DNA of 64,000 nt from an uncultured Clostridia bacterium (GTDB lineage: Bacteria > Bacillota > Clostridia > Monoglobales > Monoglobaceae), in NCBI GenBank assembly GCA_934454115.1, contig CAKSFQ010000001.1, forward strand, positions 186,001 through 250,000. The letters run 5' to 3'. The notes beneath the pieces are model-generated. The model saw only the letters and a program-made list of their open reading frames with translations. It did not search any database and was not told the origin of the DNA. The position numbers and the translations under genes are program-made. Position 1 is the first letter of the stretch. The number at the start of each line of letters is the position of its first letter. This document shows, piece by piece, positions 61,655 to 64,000 of this stretch.

Positions 61655-62902
61655 ATGAAAAAATATAAGGCAATTATTATTGACGGCAAAAAACTGTTCC
61701 GCCGTTTCACCGCAGGGCTTCTCCTGCTTTCTCTTCTTTTGATCGGCGCAAGGCTTTGCGCTTTCTCGCTGCAGCGTGCCAAATTCTCCTTTACCCCCAA
61801 CGCCGAAACCATGCTCGGCGACGTGATTCCGTCCGTGACGGTTACAGCAAACGCTACACCGTCTGTCAGATCGCAGCTTTTGCAGCGCGGCAGCGTCCTC
61901 TTCTCCCTGCTCTTTCAATGGGATATCAAAGACCCCTCCACCATGCTAAAAAGCGAAATCCCCTTAACCGACGCCATTTTATCCGGCGGTCTGGCGCAGC
62001 GCAGCGCGTCTGCGGTCACCGCGCAGCCGGACACAGCCGCCGCCTCCGCCGCAGCAGCCGCGACAGCGGAGGCGGCCGGGGCACAGGAACAAACGCCCTC
62101 TGCGGACGATGCCGCCATTCCGGAGGAGAGACGGGCGGCCATCAAAAGCATTGACGCCGCGCCGCCGGGCGGTCAGGCGGTCACACTCGGCAATGAGACC
62201 TCCTATACGGTGGACGTAAATGAGGCGCTGAAGACGCCGCTCTCCATTGACATGAACACAGACGGTCCCAAGGTACTGGTGATCCACACCCACGCGACCG
62301 AAAGCTACGCAAGGGAGGGCAGCGACTTTTATGACATCACGGCAAGCGACCGCAGCACCGATCCATCCGAAAACGTCATTGCGGCCGGCAACGCCTTTTG
62401 CGATATTTTAAACCGGCACGGCATCGAGACCGTCCACGATACCGCGCTGCACGATTATCCGTCCTTTAACGGTTCTTACGCCCACGCGCTTTCCGCGATC
62501 GAGGACTATTTAAAGCGGTATCCGTCCATCCAAATGGTGTTTGATATTCACCGTGATTCCATCGTTTATGACGATAACACCAAGGCAAGGGTGGTGACTA
62601 AAATCGACGGAAAGCCGGCGGCGCAGCTGATGTTTGTGGTCGGCACAGATCAAAAGGGACTATACCACCCGGATTGGAGAGAAAATATCAAGTGCGCTAT
62701 TCATTTGCAGGACACCATTGCGCGCCGCTATCCCACCCTGATGCGCAGAATCAATCTGCGCCAGGAGCGGTTTAACGGGCACACCACCCACGCGAGTATG
62801 ATTATCGAGACCGGCTCCAGCGGAAACAGTCTTTCCGAGGCAGTCTACGGCTTGTCGCTTGCCGCCGAGTGCATCGGCGATTATTTAAACAGTTTAAAAT
62901 GA
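61655..62902 (+). CDS. spoIIP: Stage II sporulation protein P
   Basis: A 415-residue peptidoglycan hydrolase of the engulfment machinery (SpoIID/P/M). A membrane helix lies at about residues 20-37. An Ala-rich, low-complexity linker (about 118-160) leads to the C-terminal amidase/endopeptidase domain with KVLVIHTHATESY and MVFDIHRDSI carrying the zinc-ligand histidines, and IETGSSGNSLSEA near the end. Its presence shows that the organism, or its recent ancestor, forms spores. GGAGG lies 8 bases before the ATG. It stands alone between a repeat element and murT. Confidence 0.92.
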   Translation: MKKYKAIIIDGKKLFRRFTAGLLLLSLLLIGARLCAFSLQRAKFSFTPNAETMLGDVIPSVTVTANATPSVRSQLLQRGSVLFSLLFQWDIKDPSTMLKSEIPLTDAILSGGLAQRSASAVTAQPDTAAASAAAAATAEAAGAQEQTPSADDAAIPEERRAAIKSIDAAPPGGQAVTLGNETSYTVDVNEALKTPLSIDMNTDGPKVLVIHTHATESYAREGSDFYDITASDRSTDPSENVIAAGNAFCDILNRHGIETVHDTALHDYPSFNGSYAHALSAIEDYLKRYPSIQMVFDIHRDSIVYDDNTKARVVTKIDGKPAAQLMFVVGTDQKGLYHPDWRENIKCAIHLQDTIARRYPTLMRRINLRQERFNGHTTHASMIIETGSSGNSLSEAVYGLSLAAECIGDYLNSLK

Positions 62903-62946
62903 TGAAGTGTTTTTCTTTTCTGTAACAGTATTTTAAGATAGTCCCC

Positions 62947-62975
62947 TTGTAATTTTCTGCTAAAATCGGTATAAT
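62947..62975 (+). promoter_or_regulatory. Predicted promoter of murT
   Basis: TTGTAA (62947-62952), 17 bases, TATAAT (62970-62975), 34 bases before the murT ATG. Confidence 0.7.
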
Positions 62976-63009
62976 AGTAAAAAACGGATGGATGAAGGAG
63001 ACCGTACCA

Positions 63010-64000
63010 ATGAGAAAGTTACTTGCTGTGTGGGCTGCCAAGCTGGCCGGCGTTGCCGGGCGGCTGATCGGGAAGAAATCTTCTTCTTCGCCGGGCGTGC
63101 TTGCCTTAAAAATTTGCCCGGACTTGATTCGACAGCTCAGTAAAAATATCCGCAAGGGGATCATCGTCACCTGCGGCACCAACGGAAAGACAACCACCAA
63201 CAACCTTTTAAACACCGTACTGCAAAAGCGCGGCTATGCCACGGTTTGTAACCGTCTGGGCGCCAACATGCTGGGCGGCATCGCGACCGCGTTTGCCGAC
63301 GCCTGTAACCTTTTGGGCACGTTTTCGGCCGACTACGCCGTCTTAGAGATTGACGAGGCATCGGCGCGCCGCGTATTTGCTCATCTTACGCCAAATTATA
63401 TGATTATCACCAACCTCTTTCGGGATCAGTTAGACCGCTACGGTGAAATCGACATCACCATGGATTTATTGCGCGAGGCCATTGACATGGCCGGTGACGT
63501 CACCCTGATCCTAAACGGGGACGATCCGCTGACCGCTACCTTTGGCGAGGGACGGCGCGCGGTATACTTTGGCATTTCCGAGCAGGTTCTGCCCCAGATT
63601 GACGAGACCAAAGAGGGCCGCTTTTGCGCCAAATGCGGCAGGGAACAGGAGTACCGCTTCTTCCATTACAGCCAGCTGGGCGATTATTATTGTCCGCACT
63701 GCCATAACCGGCGCCCCGACATCGACTTTGACGCGCGCAACGTTGATCTTTCGGCATCGATGAAGTTTACCATCAACGGCGACCCGATCGACGTCGACTA
63801 CCGCGGATTTTATAACATTTATAATATTCTTGCTGTCTATGCTGCGACCGCGACCATGGGCATTTCGACCGACCGTTTTTCCGATTTGCTGGCGGACTAC
63901 AAGCCGCAGATCGGACGGATGGAGCTGATCGACCTCGGCAAGCCCTTTATTCTAAACCTTGCCAAAAACCCGGCCGGGTTCAACCAGGCGATTCAGACCG
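63010..64000 (+). CDS. murT: Lipid II isoglutaminyl synthase (glutamine-hydrolysing) subunit MurT, 3' end outside window
   Basis: The first 330 residues of a Mur-ligase-like protein; the gene runs off the right edge. The P-loop is VTCGTNGKTTTNNLL (about residue 56). The motifs LEIDEAS and TNLFRDQLDRYGE are typical of MurT, as is a zinc-ribbon insertion CAKCG...CPHCH (near residues 210-235), and the C-terminal DUF1727 region begins to appear at the edge. With GatD it amidates the D-glutamate of lipid II using glutamine. GatD would be expected just downstream. AAGGAG precedes the ATG by 9 bases. Confidence 0.93.
   Translation, partial: MRKLLAVWAAKLAGVAGRLIGKKSSSSPGVLALKICPDLIRQLSKNIRKGIIVTCGTNGKTTTNNLLNTVLQKRGYATVCNRLGANMLGGIATAFADACNLLGTFSADYAVLEIDEASARRVFAHLTPNYMIITNLFRDQLDRYGEIDITMDLLREAIDMAGDVTLILNGDDPLTATFGEGRRAVYFGISEQVLPQIDETKEGRFCAKCGREQEYRFFHYSQLGDYYCPHCHNRRPDIDFDARNVDLSASMKFTINGDPIDVDYRGFYNIYNILAVYAATATMGISTDRFSDLLADYKPQIGRMELIDLGKPFILNLAKNPAGFNQAIQT

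Overview
The window reads as a chromosomal segment of a spore-forming member of the Clostridia (low-GC Gram-positive lineage, probably an Oscillospirales/Christensenellales-type gut or anaerobic digester organism). The grounds are SpoIIP, MurT, a PASTA-domain Ser/Thr kinase with its PP2C phosphatase, an IspH-S1 fusion, type III glutamine synthetase, LL-diaminopimelate aminotransferase and a glutamate synthase split into single-domain proteins. No rRNA, tRNA, CRISPR array, transposase or prophage gene was seen. Species cannot be named from this alone.

Layout. (1) 1-3270, plus strand: end of the pst phosphate transporter, phoU and a PhoP/PhoR two-component system. (2) 3292-21137, nitrogen assimilation island. 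From divergent promoters near 17.8 kb, the minus strand carries a five-gene split glutamate synthase, then glnA, an ANTAR RNA-binding regulator, carA, a YitT membrane protein, a carB-dapF fused gene and dapL. The plus strand carries asnA and glnN. (3) 21.4-24.4 kb: a sugar isomerase, an ECF transporter S component and a truncated MocR regulator. (4) 24.4-36.7 kb, minus strand: the conserved Firmicutes block fmt, yugP, rsmB, rlmN, prpC, prkC, rsgA, rpe, thiN, followed by MATE, metallophosphoesterase and SDR genes. (5) 37-38.3 kb: an isolated hisH-hisF pair. (6) 38.6-49.3 kb, minus strand: thrS, murD, ispH-rpsA fusion, plsC, cmk, a CobK-like gene, a zinc-ribbon gene, ychF, an MGMT-family gene and an AraC regulator. 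(7) 49.7-61.4 kb, accessory carbohydrate region: DHDPS-like lyase, dgoK remnant, sialidase-like protein, MFS transporter, sugar isomerase, GH10 xylanase, a YesN-type response regulator and a DUF4091 protein. (8) 61.7-64 kb: spoIIP and the start of murT.

Three observations stand out. First, the transcript leaders of both divergent nitrogen operons begin with a perfect 4-bp stem closed by the same hexanucleotide loop AAAGGC (A at loop position 1, G at position 4). In both, this hairpin overlaps the 5' arm of an intrinsic terminator, which is the layout of an ANTAR antitermination target, and an ANTAR protein is encoded just downstream of glnA. Second, carbamoyl-phosphate synthase large subunit and diaminopimelate epimerase form one continuous open reading frame with both halves apparently intact. 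Third, a dispersed, non-coding, heavily hairpinned intergenic repeat family with borders TGTCGA/TCGACA occurs at least six times (whole or in part). It sits next to terminator hairpins, one copy ends a broken dgoK gene, and one remnant lies between duplicated AraC promoters.
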